From NCBI GenBank assembly GCA_008360975.2, contig CM039187.1:21357495-21421494 (forward strand): DNA of 64,000 nucleotides, read 5' to 3'. Source of the stretch: Lichenostomus cassidix (taxonomy: Eukaryota; Chordata; Aves; Passeriformes; Meliphagidae). Below, piece by piece: positions 1 to 14,200 of the stretch. Within the stretch, counting starts at the first letter, position 1. Every line of letters begins with the position of its first letter. Made by a program: the position numbers and the translations under genes. Under the pieces are notes generated by a model. That model did no database searches and had not been told where the DNA came from. It saw nothing but the letters and a program-made list of their open reading frames with translations.

Positions 1-3000
1 TCTGAGCCAACAAGCCCTTACTAAGATCATATTAATAAATGACAAAGCTGTCTGAATTTTGATACCAATCTTTCACACATACTGTAATTGAGACTGAGGT
101 TTGATAGCCAGTGTATTCATGAGCCTTCACCTGGGCATGTCAGAGCTTGCATGATCTTCTATGTAGACTTTTGTGATATGTATTTATTGAAGGCATGCAT
201 ATTCTTCTGTTGCCTATCAAAATGAGAGCTCTAATTTAGAATGAGCAATGATACTTAAAAATGTGCAACTCTTAAGATAAATGCTTTCAGTAGACTACTG
301 TGTCATACTGGAAAGAATTCCCTTTCAGTGGCAGTGCAAGTAAATGCACGGACATATGCCTGATGCTTCCTGCTGGAGTCAGGCTCATGTCACTGCACAT
401 TACTTCTTTGAGCAGTGTCTGAGCCCTGCTGAAAGATGGCTCTGTGGCTCTTTCCCTCAGCCCACTTCACAGTGGAAGAGCCCTCTTCAAGAGCTAAAAA
501 CTGCCTCCTCTTTCCATTGTAAAATCAGACAATTCTCCCTCAATAATGCATATGTCAGTGCAGGATCAGTTAAACACACACATAGGGCTGTCAAAATGTC
601 ATTGCAGCTGTGCACAAAATTATCCTCTTCTCGGATGCTTTCCCCAAAGTGCCACAGGCTGAGGGCTCACTCCTAGCATCTTGTCCCTGGCTGAAGCCAG
701 AGTCAGCACTGCTAAGAGGTGTCTAGGGCAGTGCACATCGCTGGAATGGTCAGTCTAGGCATCCTGCCTCATAACTTTGTGAGAGATTAAGGCAAGTGAA
801 TAGGGAAGAGCTTTTGATTTCTTTTAATTAGAATGGAGTTTGTATGAGTTCAAAAAAGACTGAACATCGTTCACATAATTATGTTATCTAAGATGCTTCC
901 TTGGACATTCAAGTCTCTGTAAAAATGAAGATGTTTCTCTCAGCTATGCATTTTCAGTAAAGTTCTGATTTTCTGTTTATTTTTTGGTTACCCTAAGCAA
1001 GGCACATCAATGCAGACAAAAACCTGGATAGTCCATAATATTATAGAGAAGAACACAAGAGGAAACCTTTTTCTCACTTGTGTATATGTGTTTTTCATTC
1101 CCACATTACAGGAAGGATGAGTTTTTTCTTGTCTATCTCTTTTACTAGCAAATATAGAAAGTTATTGAATTCATTGACTGTCTTGAAGCTCTTGAAAATA
1201 CTACTCCATTGCGTACTTAAAAACTCCTGTGACTCCCTGTTGAGTATCAATTCCTTTTCCTTTTTTCCAGACACTTTCATTTTGCTTGTGGGTTTTTTGC
1301 TTCTTTTTTAGTCACCTCCTAGTTACTCAAGACAATGAGCTAGCAGAATATTTTAATTAGATATAGGGAATCTATCTTGAAAGTAAAGAAGTCTGTAAAC
1401 ATGAAAATTTAGATCAGAAAACTGAACCTTAAGAGTTACACCTGTCTAGTTAGGAAATAAAAGATTTATTTAAAGTTTAAATTCAAAATTGCTCTAAACT
1501 CAATTCTTCTCTTTCTTATCATATCTTTTGCTATGTAATATTTTGAAACAAACTATTTTAGACCAGTAATTCTACAGAAAGTACATAGTTGGAAAATGTG
1601 AATTACGAGTAAATTAGAGAAAATCACTATCTGCTGGTGTGCAATTTGCTAGAATACAAAAAAAGAGATGAAATATATTGAATATGTTACTTGTTATTAA
1701 TTATTTGCCCATTACAAATTGATGTCCTGCTCTTCTCGTGGATCTGAGCCGTATAGTATTTATCATTTTCTCTTTCTATGCAGTTTATTAATTTTTTTCC
1801 AGTTTCTCCTTACTTACAAATCTTTCTTTTTCAAACTATACATCTGCAACTATGTAGAAGTATTTGTCACTTGAGAACATAACATAAAGGTATCTGAATA
1901 GTGAGATTGGAAGACAATTGGTGATTGTGTGTCACTGATGCTGCAAAATTTAGAAATGCCAAATCTGAAATATAAGTTTACAAGAAAATGTACTGTAAGG
2001 CATAAAATAGCTTACCAAAACAACAAAGCTTGTCATACCTACCAATCACTTGAAGTAAGTTCCTGTTTATGATTAGGAACATATTTTGAAATTAGCCTTT
2101 ACTCGTGTTTGTAAGCAACGTGCTGGGCTACTGTGGCATGTGAAGATAACTACATCTATCTGTACAATTCATATTTTCTCTATAGGGGATAAATATTTTT
2201 GCATCCTCTGGAGAGCTTAGAATATATTTAGAAATTAATTCTGGAGGTTTCTTATAAAAATACGAAATCAAAACCTAAACCTATACAGGGGAGAATGACT
2301 CTTGCCCAAATGTATCTTTCAGGTTTTAAGGGTCAAGACTGAGCCTTTCAAAAGCTCATTCTAAAATGAGAGGATATCATATCTAATTAGACCATCACTG
2401 TAAAATATGCTCATAGCTTGAAGCCAAAAGGTGCTTTTTTTTCCTACTGGAAACTAAGAATGACACCAAGTATACACTTGGGGGAAAAAAAGAGGGGGGT
2501 TAGCAGTATCTAGATTTTTCTTACCACATGGCTTTCCCTTGCAGAGCCATTGCATCAGAATTACAGCTGGTAGGTTGTTTCCAGATTCTTTTGATCAACC
2601 TCTTCCAAGGAAATTGTTTCCTCTGTAGTGAGAACTTAAAATGCTCTGCCCAGATTAAGAGTACTTCAGGAGATCCATGCAAAGTCTATATCCTGCTAGT
2701 CCTGAACTCATAAGTGAATCTAATTCCATATATGAAGGTGAGTTTTCCAGAAAGTCAGGATCAAGTTTAAAAATGAAGGTACAGACAGAGCCCTTGGGAG
2801 AGAAGGATCAGGGATGCAAACTGTTAATTCAGATGGAGCAACGGATAAAGTTTGCAGGTCTGAAAGCTCCTAGAAGATGTGGTGGCACCCATTTCCATGG
2901 AAGTTTCATGCTAAGATTAAACTGGTGTTATGCTAGTAAAAAAAATCCTTGGTCATTTTCACTTCCTCTAGTTTGCTCTGTGTGGGTATTAATGGAAAGC

Positions 3001-4446
3001 AGGTGTTGCAATCAGCCTGCAAAAAAGAGATGTTTGCAAATGCTGTTGCACTGACAACAGTCCCAAACCATGCCAACACTCTTATTGCTGTTGCTCTCTG
3101 AGTGCTTAGTCACTGTGTTCTGTAGTCACTGAACAGCCTTGCTGTGTGCTAAATGCCTATTTAATTTGTTGTGTGCCTAGCATACTCCAGAAATTCTGGA
3201 AAATCATTTGCAAGGTAGGATCTGAGCCATCAGCTGACTCCGCTGGGATACAACTCCTTAACTTTTTGATGTATGTACAGATAAAAGTCCTTCCGTGAGC
3301 AATTGTTTCCAGGCATGAGGGTGTACGAGTGAATCATTTCTTAGAGTAATGACAAAACACGGTCCCTTGTGAGCTAGCTAACCCTTATATGCTCACTACA
3401 TAAGATGCAATTTTTTCAGCTAAAACTTAATGGGGAATCTGGGGTACGTGTAATGGAATTCCTCAGACTGGAATTTGCTCAGAACTTTTTGCAAGAGCAC
3501 AGTGGCATTGGCAGTGATCACATTTGTCAGAATGTCAGCCGTGCAAGATGGCATCCCTTTAACAGGTACTAGTTTAATAGAGGGCACATTTATTAGGGTT
3601 TATTAGTGATTCAGAAGGGGAAAATGCTTCTAAATTAATAGCTTTAATCACTTCTTGCTACAGCCTGTCTTTTCCTTAGAATGTTCCCAATAAACACATC
3701 GACCCAATTCTCTCTAGGTGCAACTTTTCCTAGCCCGGCAATGGCTCAGAGAGAGCCATCAGCTGTGATTTGACCTGTATTTGTCAGTGCAGTGTCTCAG
3801 TGCACTGGGACTAGAAAGGGAAGGAATGAATACTAATATTTCAGTATCATGGAGAAGCCTGCCTATCCAGCTTCTTCTTTCAAGATACAGATATTATGAA
3901 GACATGTGGCGATAGGCAGCCAAATCTGTGTCACCTGTGGTTCAGCCACAGTCACAGCTTTCCAATTCTTGTGTTGATGACTTGTAAATCTATTAGAAAG
4001 CATTTATTTTTATTTGACTTCTATAGAGATATATATACACCAAAATTTATACTTAGACCACACAAAATTTTTAGGCAATGAAACTATTGGAAGTAATGTT
4101 GAACCTTTACCAAAGGTAAATTTGGACTACCTTGTTCTTGGGAGATTTTATCAACTTCTGCTAAACAGTCATCCCCTAAACAGACATCTAGTCTTCATGA
4201 CTGTGAAAAAGTCCATGATTGGACTACTTCTGTTGAGCTTGTAATAAAAATTATGTACTAGAGGGACTCTTACGTTTTAAAGTAAATGTTGAGAATTTTA
4301 GCTTCAATGTCATCTGCTGCATTTATGGTCACTGCATCCAGCTACTCTAGGACTGTGTCTAGGGACATGTTAAAAATTATGGCTTTGGCCAGGGAATAGT
4401 TCATTTTGGTTTTCCATCAGTTAGTTCTCTTCTGCCTCAAGCCAAC
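1..4446. other. AT-rich gene desert
   Basis: No supportable exon, RNA gene or mobile element. The longest frames (110 codons at 344-676, 125 codons at 2,677-3,054) show no domain, signal or repeat structure. Confidence 0.5.
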
Positions 4447-4452
4447 CATCAG
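4447..4452. repeat. Left target-site duplication CATCAG
   Basis: Exact 6-bp match to 4716-4721 on the other side of the solo LTR. An uneroded duplication argues for fairly recent insertion, though the element's age cannot be set from one copy. Confidence 0.8.
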
Positions 4453-4715
4453 TGTGTCGCTGTTGAGCAGCTAGCAGAGTAATGAATGCATCAGTTCTCA
4501 GTGGCAAGAAGGAATGACCTTTATTGTTTTGATTTCATCACATATATAGAGTTCTCAAAAGTCACCTAGATTGGTCAGTCAGAAGCCTTCCCCCAGGCCT
4601 GATTGGCCAGGCCTGCACTGTCCAAGTTCTGGGACACTGTTCCAACAACATCCAAACTTTATCTTTATTTACAAAACACAAGAAAACTTCTCATGGGAAA
4701 AACCTGTGCTAGCCA
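4453..4715 (-). mobile_element. Solo LTR of an endogenous retrovirus, with 6-bp target duplication
   Basis: Seen: the 263-bp element reads TGGCTAGC...GCGACACA on the minus strand, with TG...CA ends. It is flanked by the exact 6-bp duplication CATCAG (4447-4452 and 4716-4721). In its own sense it carries two CCAAT boxes (4606-4602, 4574-4570), a TATATATG box (4548-4541) and AATAAA only about 15 nt later (4525-4520), then about 67 nt to the end. Known: alpharetroviral LTRs pack TATA and AATAAA this closely, and 6-bp duplications fit ERVK/alpharetrovirus-type integrases. No gag, pol or env sequence adjoins it. Inferred: a solo LTR left by recombination between the two ends of a provirus, still carrying intact-looking promoter elements. 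Confidence 0.85.
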
Positions 4716-4721
4716 CATCAG
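4716..4721. repeat. Right target-site duplication CATCAG
   Basis: Exact partner of 4447-4452. Confidence 0.8.
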
Positions 4722-5537
4722 TGCAGCAAAAATTTGGATTAAAATAAATTTCAACTGAATGCTGGGTGCCAATCAGTTGACTGTGGAATAGTTGGAAGTC
4801 TCGTGTACAATCTCTGGCAGAAAACTTCTTTTGCCCCTTCCCCTTCAAATTATATTACCCTTGAAAAGAGCTTTTCTCCATCCTTCTCACCCACCTATAT
4901 TGCACAGAACTAAAGGAGGAGTTTAGAGATTAAAGTGTTTGGGAGTGGAAATCTGGAACAAACTGAAAAATATTGCACAATTATCAAATTAACAGGGTTC
5001 ACACCTTGTAATCCAAGGAATTTGTTGCTCTCAGCCATATTAGTGGATAAGTACAGGATTACTGGTTAATGCAACATCTCACTTAATATTTGTAACCAAA
5101 CAATGACTTACCTGTCTCAAAATTGTTTCTCCTTTTTTGCTCATCCTCGCTGTACTGCACGACTGATGATTTATTGTAGTCATAGACCTGTATCATAAAT
5201 CAGAAAACGGATGTTACCAATAACAGCTAGCAAAATGTATCTGTGTTGTCCTACAGTCCTGTAGCCCTTGTCTCTTTATTTCTTTGTTGTAGACCTAAGC
5301 CTGATCATTCGTTTGCTGCATAAAGATACTAAGGTAGCTCTTCTCTGGGTGGTACAGAGAAACTAATTGGCTTGAAGAATAGATTTTTCACTTTATTACT
5401 TGCAGTCACCGAAGTGACAGGTGTGTCACCAACATCCACATCACTCTGTTCTACCAGAAAAAATGTTAAATTGTAACTGTATTTTCTATTTTAGCCTTTT
5501 CCAGAAGAGGTGAATATGATGATAAAAGAAAATTGTG

Positions 5538-5577
5538 AATAAAATATCCCAAAGCTGTGAGACAAAAAAAAAAAAAA
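5538..5577 (+). repeat. AATAAA followed by A14 run (possible retroposon 3' end)
   Basis: AATAAA at 5538-5543 is followed 20 nt later by fourteen A residues (5564-5577), the spacing of a polyadenylated transcript copied into DNA. No recognisable gene sequence lies upstream, so it may be chance or an old retrocopy of an unknown transcript. Confidence 0.3.
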
Positions 5578-6426
5578 CAAACCTGTTCCTGATTTGCCAA
5601 GTGAAAGGCAGACAGAGATCTTCTGGCAAAATAAAAGCATTTAAAGTGTCTGGAATCACTTGAACTTCTCTATATTATATAGGCAATGAAGCAGCATACA
5701 GGAAATGTGCTGAATCATTTGCTATCCCTTAATATAATACTATATAAAAGGTCTTAGCCCAGACTCAGTGGTGTCTTCATTTTACAGGCAAGCAATTAGC
5801 TTAAAGGAAAACTGTAAAGCATGTCTTTCCCATGCCACATTTGTACATTACTATATATTCAGGTTTATAGAAAGAACCTGACTCAATTTATTTGCATTTA
5901 GGGGTTATATAGCATATTAATGCTGATAACAATTAGGCAAATCAATGCAAGGAGAAATGATAAACAGAATTGTCTTTTCTTGTATGGTGATTTGCTAGAA
6001 AGTTCTAGTATGTGGCTTTTAAGATCACAATGCCAATAAATCCTGCCATGTTACACCTCTGCACTGTATATACAAATTAAGTTTTTCTTCAATGAAACCA
6101 TAAAAGTAACAAGCACACCCCACTGATTTGCTATTAGCAATAGTATTCTTCTTCAGTATGGTGTAATGTCACCTTTCTGCCTTCATGTTACCTCCTCAAC
6201 AGGTGTGCTGGCTCCTGTACTTTGCTCAGAGGAGTGCAAGAAAAATGAAAGTGGAGCAGTATAAAGAACACCTTTGGTTGTTATTCCCTCTCTCTTCAGA
6301 AGCTACACTTATGGGTAAATGCTATGTATCTAATGGCAAATTGTTTGTGGTGGTACATGGAGGAAGCTGCAATACAGCTAACCTAGGATCCACGTTTCCA
6401 AATGAATTTGGGGGAGGGGCATGGAG

Positions 6427-6450
6427 GGAGAAGTACCAGGGTACTTCTCC
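6427..6450. repeat. Near-perfect palindrome, 11-bp arms
   Basis: GGAGAAGTACC (6427-6437) and GGTACTTCTCC (6440-6450) are exact reverse complements separated by two bases. A third partial copy, TACTTCTCC, follows at 6452-6460. Confidence 0.85.
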
Positions 6451-8220
6451 TTACTTCTCCAGTACTTATTCTAAACCACAACAGTAAGATGATCTTTACT
6501 ATTTATGTTATTCGTAATAGGTTTGAAATTACACCAAAGTAGATTTGTAATAGTAAGTGATTATTAACAATTTATTAATGATTCTGGATGGCTAACTGGA
6601 GATATCTGAAAGCAGAAACTGCTGAGCTCTTTGTTCAGAAAGGAAGACCCAAATTCCCAGCTGATTCTTCAAACCCTAACCCAGGTCTTGCTGTAACAGT
6701 TTGAGATAAGCCTACATGCACACATTTGTGTGACTTTGAGGTGAATGTGTTGTCTGCTCTTAACTGTCCTGCCTTTTCTTTTTCCTAAAATCCACAGTCA
6801 GTTAAAGAAAACATTTGAAACTCAAACTGGAATTGTTTGTGCTCATGATTTAGGCAAGTTAATTAACCTCTACAGTTTTCAAGCACAAGATCGAATAAAC
6901 CCTCTTGTGATCTTGAGAAATGCATAAGCTTCTGTATATTTTCCTTTAAGTGCTTTAATATCTGTTTAAGAATTAAGCATTAACTTTAACAAGTTCACCT
7001 TAATAATTCGTCTGGAAATATAAACTGAAAGAGCACTCATTCCCAGAATGAAGGGGTGGGGAAGGAGCACACAGGTAAGTGAGCTTCATTTTAGTTTTTA
7101 CACTTAGAAAACTGCAAGTTTCATATATCACTTAGCAGAGGTTACTGCTAACTGTCATTGGAATGAGCTGATGAATCAATGATTAATATAGTCATTGTTT
7201 GCAAATTAAATTCCTTGGTAAAATACAAATGAACTGAAGGACTTCTTAAGTTGGTCACATTTGATTTTCTCATCAGAAAAAAAAAAGCCAAACCAGGATA
7301 AGTTGGAAGTGGGCTTCTTACTATTTTTCATTATTGTCCAGGTTTCCCCCCACTTTTCATTAAAAGTTCAAAAAAATAAGTGCAATACAATTTATCTCAA
7401 TCTGCTTCATATTTTTAAGCAAAACACTATGTTCAAAAGAGTAAATAAACCCAGATTTTCTTTATTGATATATCAGTGAGATTCCACCTCTTAATTAATT
7501 TATATAGTAGACAGGTTTATAACTGCTAAGTTAACATCATGTTTTACAACAATTATTTCAAAAAATCTTACAAAACTGTGCAGTAAATTAGAGTGCTTTC
7601 TAGAGCTGTCTTCAAAGGTTCTTACTCCTTATCTGATATTCAATAAATCCTGTATTGTGCTAGTGAGTGATTACATCATGCCAAAGACTATTTTAATTGT
7701 TCAATTTGGATATTAAATGCCAGGTGAACATTGATTTTTATTTTTTATGGTTTTATTCATTACAGCTTTTAGGTTTTTTGTTACTGAAATTCCTCCATTT
7801 ACTAGCCAAACCTAGATTACTAATACTGACAAACTATGTCTAAGCCTGATGGTTCTGGTCCTGTTCTCGAGAAAAATATAGTAAAATTTGTTTCTCAGTT
7901 ACATAAACTACAACATCTGTATTATTTTTAGACTTAGAATGTTAGGTAGTTACTCTGTATAATTTTATAGTTCTTATAAATAAAATGTAAGTAGGAATTT
8001 GTCTTGCCAAGTCATAGAGGACAGTGCAGATAAAAATTTCCTGTAGCCCCCGATGCTTGATGAGAGCTCCATGGTGCAGTACTGTGAGACCCACCATACT
8101 TCTAACCCCAGCCTGCAAAAGTGCCCCTGAATTCTAAAAGTGCAGCAAGCACAGACATCAGTCCGGTGTTCTAGGTCATCTCATAGCCTAAGCTTTCTGC
8201 CTAGGATATAGGACACAGAC

Positions 8221-8279
8221 ATAATCTAGGTGGGCTTTCACCTAGATTATAAAATTTTAAAGAAACTAGATTATAAAAT
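8221..8279. repeat. Perfect 12-bp inverted repeat with adjoining 14-bp direct repeat
   Basis: ATAATCTAGGTG (8221-8232) and CACCTAGATTAT (8239-8250) are exact reverse complements around the loop GGCTTT. The word CTAGATTATAAAAT occurs at 8242-8255 and again at 8266-8279, overlapping the right arm. The layout could come from template switching during replication or be the relic of a small inverted-repeat element. Confidence 0.85.
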
Positions 8280-8299
8280 CGTAGAGAAACTTCAGGCTA

Positions 8300-11200
8300 A
8301 TACTGGGATGTTTCAGAGGTTGTTGTAATAGTTGGCAACTAGTGGTTCTGGTATATTATATCTCTCTGAGAAGAAATTTTATTTCCTTCTTGCACTTCCC
8401 AAAGTTAAGACCAACTGCATGTCTCATTCTGGAGGCATGTTTATCACAACTAGGTAAGAGAGATGTACCACAGCGTATGTCTTTTCTTCCTCATTTTGGC
8501 TTTCTTTCTCTACTGCAAAGTAATAGGACTAACTTTCTTGTATGCTAAAAGAATCATTATCTCAGCAACACTGCAGGCTGTGTGTGTGAGCAGCGGCTTT
8601 TCTTTCGTTGCTCTATTGAAATTAAATGCCACTGTTTGCTTTGTTCAGAGTATTTTCTGTATGCCTTTGCTTATCTTTGTTGTCATCACTCCCTGCTAGA
8701 ACTTCTGGGCCATGAAGCCTAAATAAGGGCACTACCACCTCAGTGGGATTCTGGCAACCACAGCAGGAACCATTGCACAGCAACTACTTGTGCCTTCTCA
8801 GTCAGTACCGGTTTTACTCAAGGATCCATTTGAACTGATGTTCTCATTCTTTCCCTTTGACAGAAAATGTTTCCCCTCAACTGGAAATCCTCAGTCACCA
8901 CAGAAACAGTGTGTGCATGCCCTGGTGATTGGGAGAACTGGACATTAAGGGGCTGCTTCCATATGCAGAGTGAGGCTCCCAGGTGCAGCTGTGGGGAGCT
9001 CTGGTGAGCTCTGAACTCTCCCTTTAAGTTATTCTCTTATAAATTTTCACTCAAGGAAAGAAAACACAAGCAGGGATATATTAAATATTATATTTCTATA
9101 AAAGGCCTGATCCAAGTACCAATGCATTCAGTGGGAATCTTTCCAATAATTCTTGTATGTTTTGAATCATACTATAAATGCTTTCAGCCAGGAATGTGAC
9201 TCGGAAGCAGATCCTACAGATGATCCAGAGTCATCAAGACAGCTTGCTTCAGTGAAAAATTATGTGAGGGCCTAAAATACTTTGATGTCCTTGTCATTAA
9301 CTTTTACTCCACACAGACAAACCTTTTGCCTTATGAATGGCACGAGAAAGATATTACCCTGGAGAGAACGGATTGAGAGGACACAACTCAAACAGATTTG
9401 TTTTCCTGACATGAATTACTGTATTGTTCTGGCTGTGCAGGATCCAGACTTTGGTGTGCAGCTGTCACTGAGAACCTTTCCCTGTCCATTCTCCTTTGTT
9501 AGTTATGAAGCTTTTTATAGTCTTAGAACTTACTTACCAGTCCTGAGTGTGTACTTGGGCTACACTCTGTAATACAATTTACTCTTTCAGTTACTATATT
9601 TCTATATGAGAAGCAGCAATGAATGAACATGAAACTGTCTATTAGATGGGATCAAAAGCACTGTGCATCATCAGGAAATAAGGTAAGAATGAAATGAAAA
9701 CATTTCTTAGGGGCAGATAAAATGGCTTACAGAGGCTTCACACACTAATCCAGTCAACCAGCACAGTGTCTACCGCAACTTCTGCAGTGTAGTTTGATAA
9801 GTTGAAGTAACAAAAACACTGATATATATTTGTATTATTATTTAGGTTACCTAAACTGTTTTACCTCAGGAAGAATTCTTAATCCCTCAGATTCTGAATG
9901 CAATATAATAAAGCATAACTTGAGTTCTGCTGGGAAAATGCCTGCCCTGATACCTATAAAATCTCATACATTAATGTTCCCATATATTTCTAAGGCAAAT
10001 ATAAGCAAAATAATCCATTAGTATTCAAAGAGGGAAATGTAATTAGAAATAAAAATGTAAGATAACTACATCCACCTTCCCAGAAAGAGATTTACATTAA
10101 AGAACAAGATGAAAATGTTTGCTCTTAAAGCTTTTTTACTAGGTAATTTCTAATAGGGCAGACATCTCTTCCTCTTGTCTCACACAGCTGTCCCAAACCA
10201 AGTAAGGGCTATATTTATCTCCAGTTCTGAATTTCTGAACTTGTGTTGTCATTCAGAGCTCTTCTAAGATAAAATACATCATCATTTACTCTATTAGAAA
10301 ATAAATGTATGGATGTATTATGGAATTTGCATTCCATTACCTTGGTTTGCATGCCATAAAACATTTATTACACCCTTGGGCTACAGTCTTAATAATGACT
10401 GGGTGAAATGCACTAATGTGGTCTTGGCCTTGCTATAGAACAGAAGATTAATGCTCTTTGATGTCACCCAGCTAATAGTTGCTCTCGCCAATTTGTCCCT
10501 TCAAAAGACATTACAGTCCAACAGACAATCCATGTAAGACTAAAGCTAGCAAAAAAATGTTCAAACTAAACCACAAGCTGAAGCCCAGTTAACCAAATAA
10601 GCATTACATTAGATTTTCATCTCTAAAAATAAAGGTATGCAAGCCTCCTTCAGTAAAGGAAGAAAGATCTTCCATGTTTTATTTCATCCTCTCCTTTTCT
10701 GATTATACCCTGCTGACATCGAGTTTAAAAAAAGCCATCAATATTTTCTTATATTTTATGGCAGATACAAAATAACATTTTAGTTAAGCTCCTGGTAGGC
10801 ATATATCAATACTGTCTACAGTCCCAAGCCTCTGAGGCTCTTCTCATGTAATAAATTTCACTTGCCTCTGATAAAACTATTCAGTTTTTGCCTACCTGCC
10901 CTTCTTTAGAAAGAGGAGGAAGAAGTTGTCCCTTTAAGAGGTAACTGTGAGATTTTTAAACTTTTTTACACAATGCATTGCTATTATTTGTGTAGCTTAT
11001 GAAGAACCCCAAAACACTTAATGTAATTAAACCAGCCTGTCATACCAGCAAAATTTGCAGTCTTTTCAGTCTTAATGAATTGTGCTGTGGATGAATATTT
11101 GGATGACAGACATCAGGGGACAACTGTAAGGAGGAGACTTGTGCATCTCCCTGGGCCCCTGTCACGGGAGTTGAGAAGATGTCTGTGCTGCTGGATATAT

Positions 11201-14200
11201 CAACCTTCTGATGATCCCAAATTCAGAAAGAGCCAGCCCAGTTCACATCTGATGTGAATCAACATTGTTATTTTGAAAGCAGTGCAGTGACAATGACTTA
11301 CACCAGCTGAGTATTTTGACAAGACTGTATTATTTGTTACACTGTCTGTGTTCCAGTCTGGAGATCTAGCTTTATGCCCAGCTGAATTTTCCAAATAGTT
11401 TCAACACAGGATTTTTTTCCTGCTGCAATTTCATATTTTGGCTAAAATGGTTTTGGAATGTCATTTCCAATTGAAATCTATCTGCTGGTATTTCCAGCTG
11501 GAGATCACTGTGCTTCTGGGGTGAAGGAAGCCTGTATCTGTTTGAAGCAAAGCTGTTTGTAATCACGTAATGTAAAGCACTAGATATATAAGCAGCATGT
11601 GCTATATTAAAATCCTTTCAAAGCTCTAGTATATTGACTGACAGACTATCCTAAAGCATGCTTATATAGCATAAAAATTTTACAAAGCTTTCAAAAACAC
11701 TAAAGTACTGGTCATAAAGCAATCCATTGCAAGCAGTTGTGATTAACATAGCAGATGAGCCAAAGTGAACATCTTTTTCTTTTTTCTTTCATATGGCAAG
11801 AGAAAGCATAGTCTGTTTTTAAAATCCCAGTGCACAGGGAATATAGAAACAGAGAGAGGAAACTAAGACTCTACAGTAAATTTTGATAAATAGATTATAA
11901 AAAAATAGTGAGAAATAGATGTTGGTTGAATGGCAGATGGAAAATGTCTCTTTATAAGTAAAGTACAGCCCTGCCAACCTAACAGTAGTCCTGCAAATGA
12001 GATGACAAGGAAATAATCCAGATTGTAATTTTTTCCGGCACCTATTCCAAAGCAAAAAGTTTTAGCACTTTTCGAAATATGTGGCAGGTCTTATGTTGTT
12101 GTTTGTTTATATCATGCATGTTGGATATATGATTATGAAAAATCAAGTGTTAGGAGTGAGAATAGATATCAGTAGTTTTAAAGAAATGTCCTTACAAATG
12201 TCCAAAGGCCTGTGTAGAACTTTATGTGTGCATAAGCATTTCTGTTCTAAACTTGCAGGTTTTGTATTACAAAGGCACTATCTTCACTTCAAGCCCCAAA
12301 GACTGAAGTAAAATATAACAGGATCAGCCATATAGATTTGGAGACCTAATATGGGAAATAATGCAATGTTTAATTAAACAGTAGGGAAGTTTAAATGCCA
12401 AGGATTTTTTAGTTATCTGTGTGAAACCACCTTCCTCTCTCCTTTTCAAAATGCCAAATCACCTGTAATGATCACAAGACAGTTGGACTGCAGTCTTTGA
12501 AAAGCCTCCACCAGCACTGGTGCATGGGTCTGTGCAGTACCATAACACATTTATTTCAAAGCCAGTTTCAAGCAAACTGCAAGTGCCACTTCTGCTGCCT
12601 GATTGGATTTGTGATTTAAGTCTCTCATTTAAGTCCTAGTTAAACCTGCATCTCCTCTCTTTAAGGATTCTGGTGAACTCAGGGTCTGGTGTCTTTGTGT
12701 TTGGAATCTGCTGAATTCTGTCTGCCTGCCAGATAACTGTTGTAGGGAAGAATAAAGATATTCCACTTCCAGGTACAAAGTAGGCTGATCTCGTCATATT
12801 TGCCTCCCATAGAAGCAGCATATCTCTCTTGGCAACTGTATTTATGCTGGCTTCTGGCTGTGTTCATTTTCCTTTTTGCTGACAGGCAGGTCAGAAATTC
12901 TACTGGTGGGCACTTAGCCTAGCAATGCCTGGTTGTGGAGAGCAAAACACAGCGGCCAGGCCTGCTCTGCTCCTCTCTGCAAAACTTTCCTGGCTTGGCA
13001 GCCAGATGTGACTGCTGTTTGTGTGAGCTTGCCATATCACACTGTGATGCTGCAGCTCAGAATCGCCAAACATCTGCCTCATGAGAAGCTGATAATTGGT
13101 TTCATCCCAGAGTTTGGTGGGTAACACACATTATCACTGTCAACCTTGATTCCCCTCTCACCTTGCACAGATACCTTCTGCAAACAGTGAAATATCTTTG
13201 CAAGACCAAGTTTAACCATTAAAACGCTACCAGTAAACCAGCTTAAGGTCTTGAATCAAGAAGTGCTAGAACGGAAAACAGAAGGTTGCTTGGTAGCTCC
13301 TACCTCCTTAGGACTTCTGTGTACTTCTCTGGAGGAGTTCTCACTAGGAGCTGTTTCTCTAAATCAGGAAACAGAGCATCTAAAATGTTCTTACCTTTTC
13401 CCCCAACACCCAGACCTGCATGTTATGGTTAGTCCTTACAGTTATTTTCATTAGACTCTTGCTACTCAGTAAGAAAGATATTTGTTTACCTGTTAAATAT
13501 TGCATTCCCTGTATGGCCATAGAGTCTACTTCAAAACTATCACTGAATTTTCTTTTTCACCTTTCTATTTTTTTTTTCATTTACACACACAGAATTCTGA
13601 CAGAGTAAAAAGAAAAAAGGTAGAATTTTCCAAGGTGCCCATGTTGAGACATCTACAGCCTTGACTTCTCTCTATCTTTAGCTTTTTACAAAAAGGATCT
13701 AAATTTCAAAGTGAAACTCCAGTCAGTACCAACTACAGTTTGAATTAGCCAGTGTTTCATGTTGATCTCATGTTGATCACTTGTAGCTCAAGGAATAATA
13801 CAGCTGGTGACTCCCTCTAAAGTCTTAAAGTGACTTGTTCAGCATCATAAAAAAATTCTTTGACAGAAGAAAGATAAGCTCCAATTCTTAACAGTGGTGT
13901 TCAGTGGTGTTAGCAACAACTGCTTTCTTTCACATTTTAACTAGAGTAAGAGATGAAGTAAAAATCTTTTCACGCACTTGGTTTTTTGGCTGCACTGACC
14001 TGGGCACAGCACCCAGTCAGTGCTCTGAGTAGTTCAGTAATTTTATGAAATAAATAGGATGCTTCATGATGTACATGACAAAGGAACCAAAATAAGGCTA
14101 TGTGGCTAGTTTGGTACTTGTTACCTAAATCTTGACTGACACACAGAACTATTAAAATATTACTTTATTGTTCCATATTTAAAGCAAGCAGTACTTAAAG

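Larger units (their letters stand above)
4722..8220. other. AT-rich gene desert
   Basis: Apart from the A14 run at 5,564-5,577 and the palindrome at 6,427-6,450, nothing stands out. No exon is supportable. Confidence 0.5.

Noticed and set aside
2677..3054. 125-codon plus-strand frame in the desert
   Set aside because: No domain, signal peptide or conserved-looking pattern; length is within chance for 64 kb.
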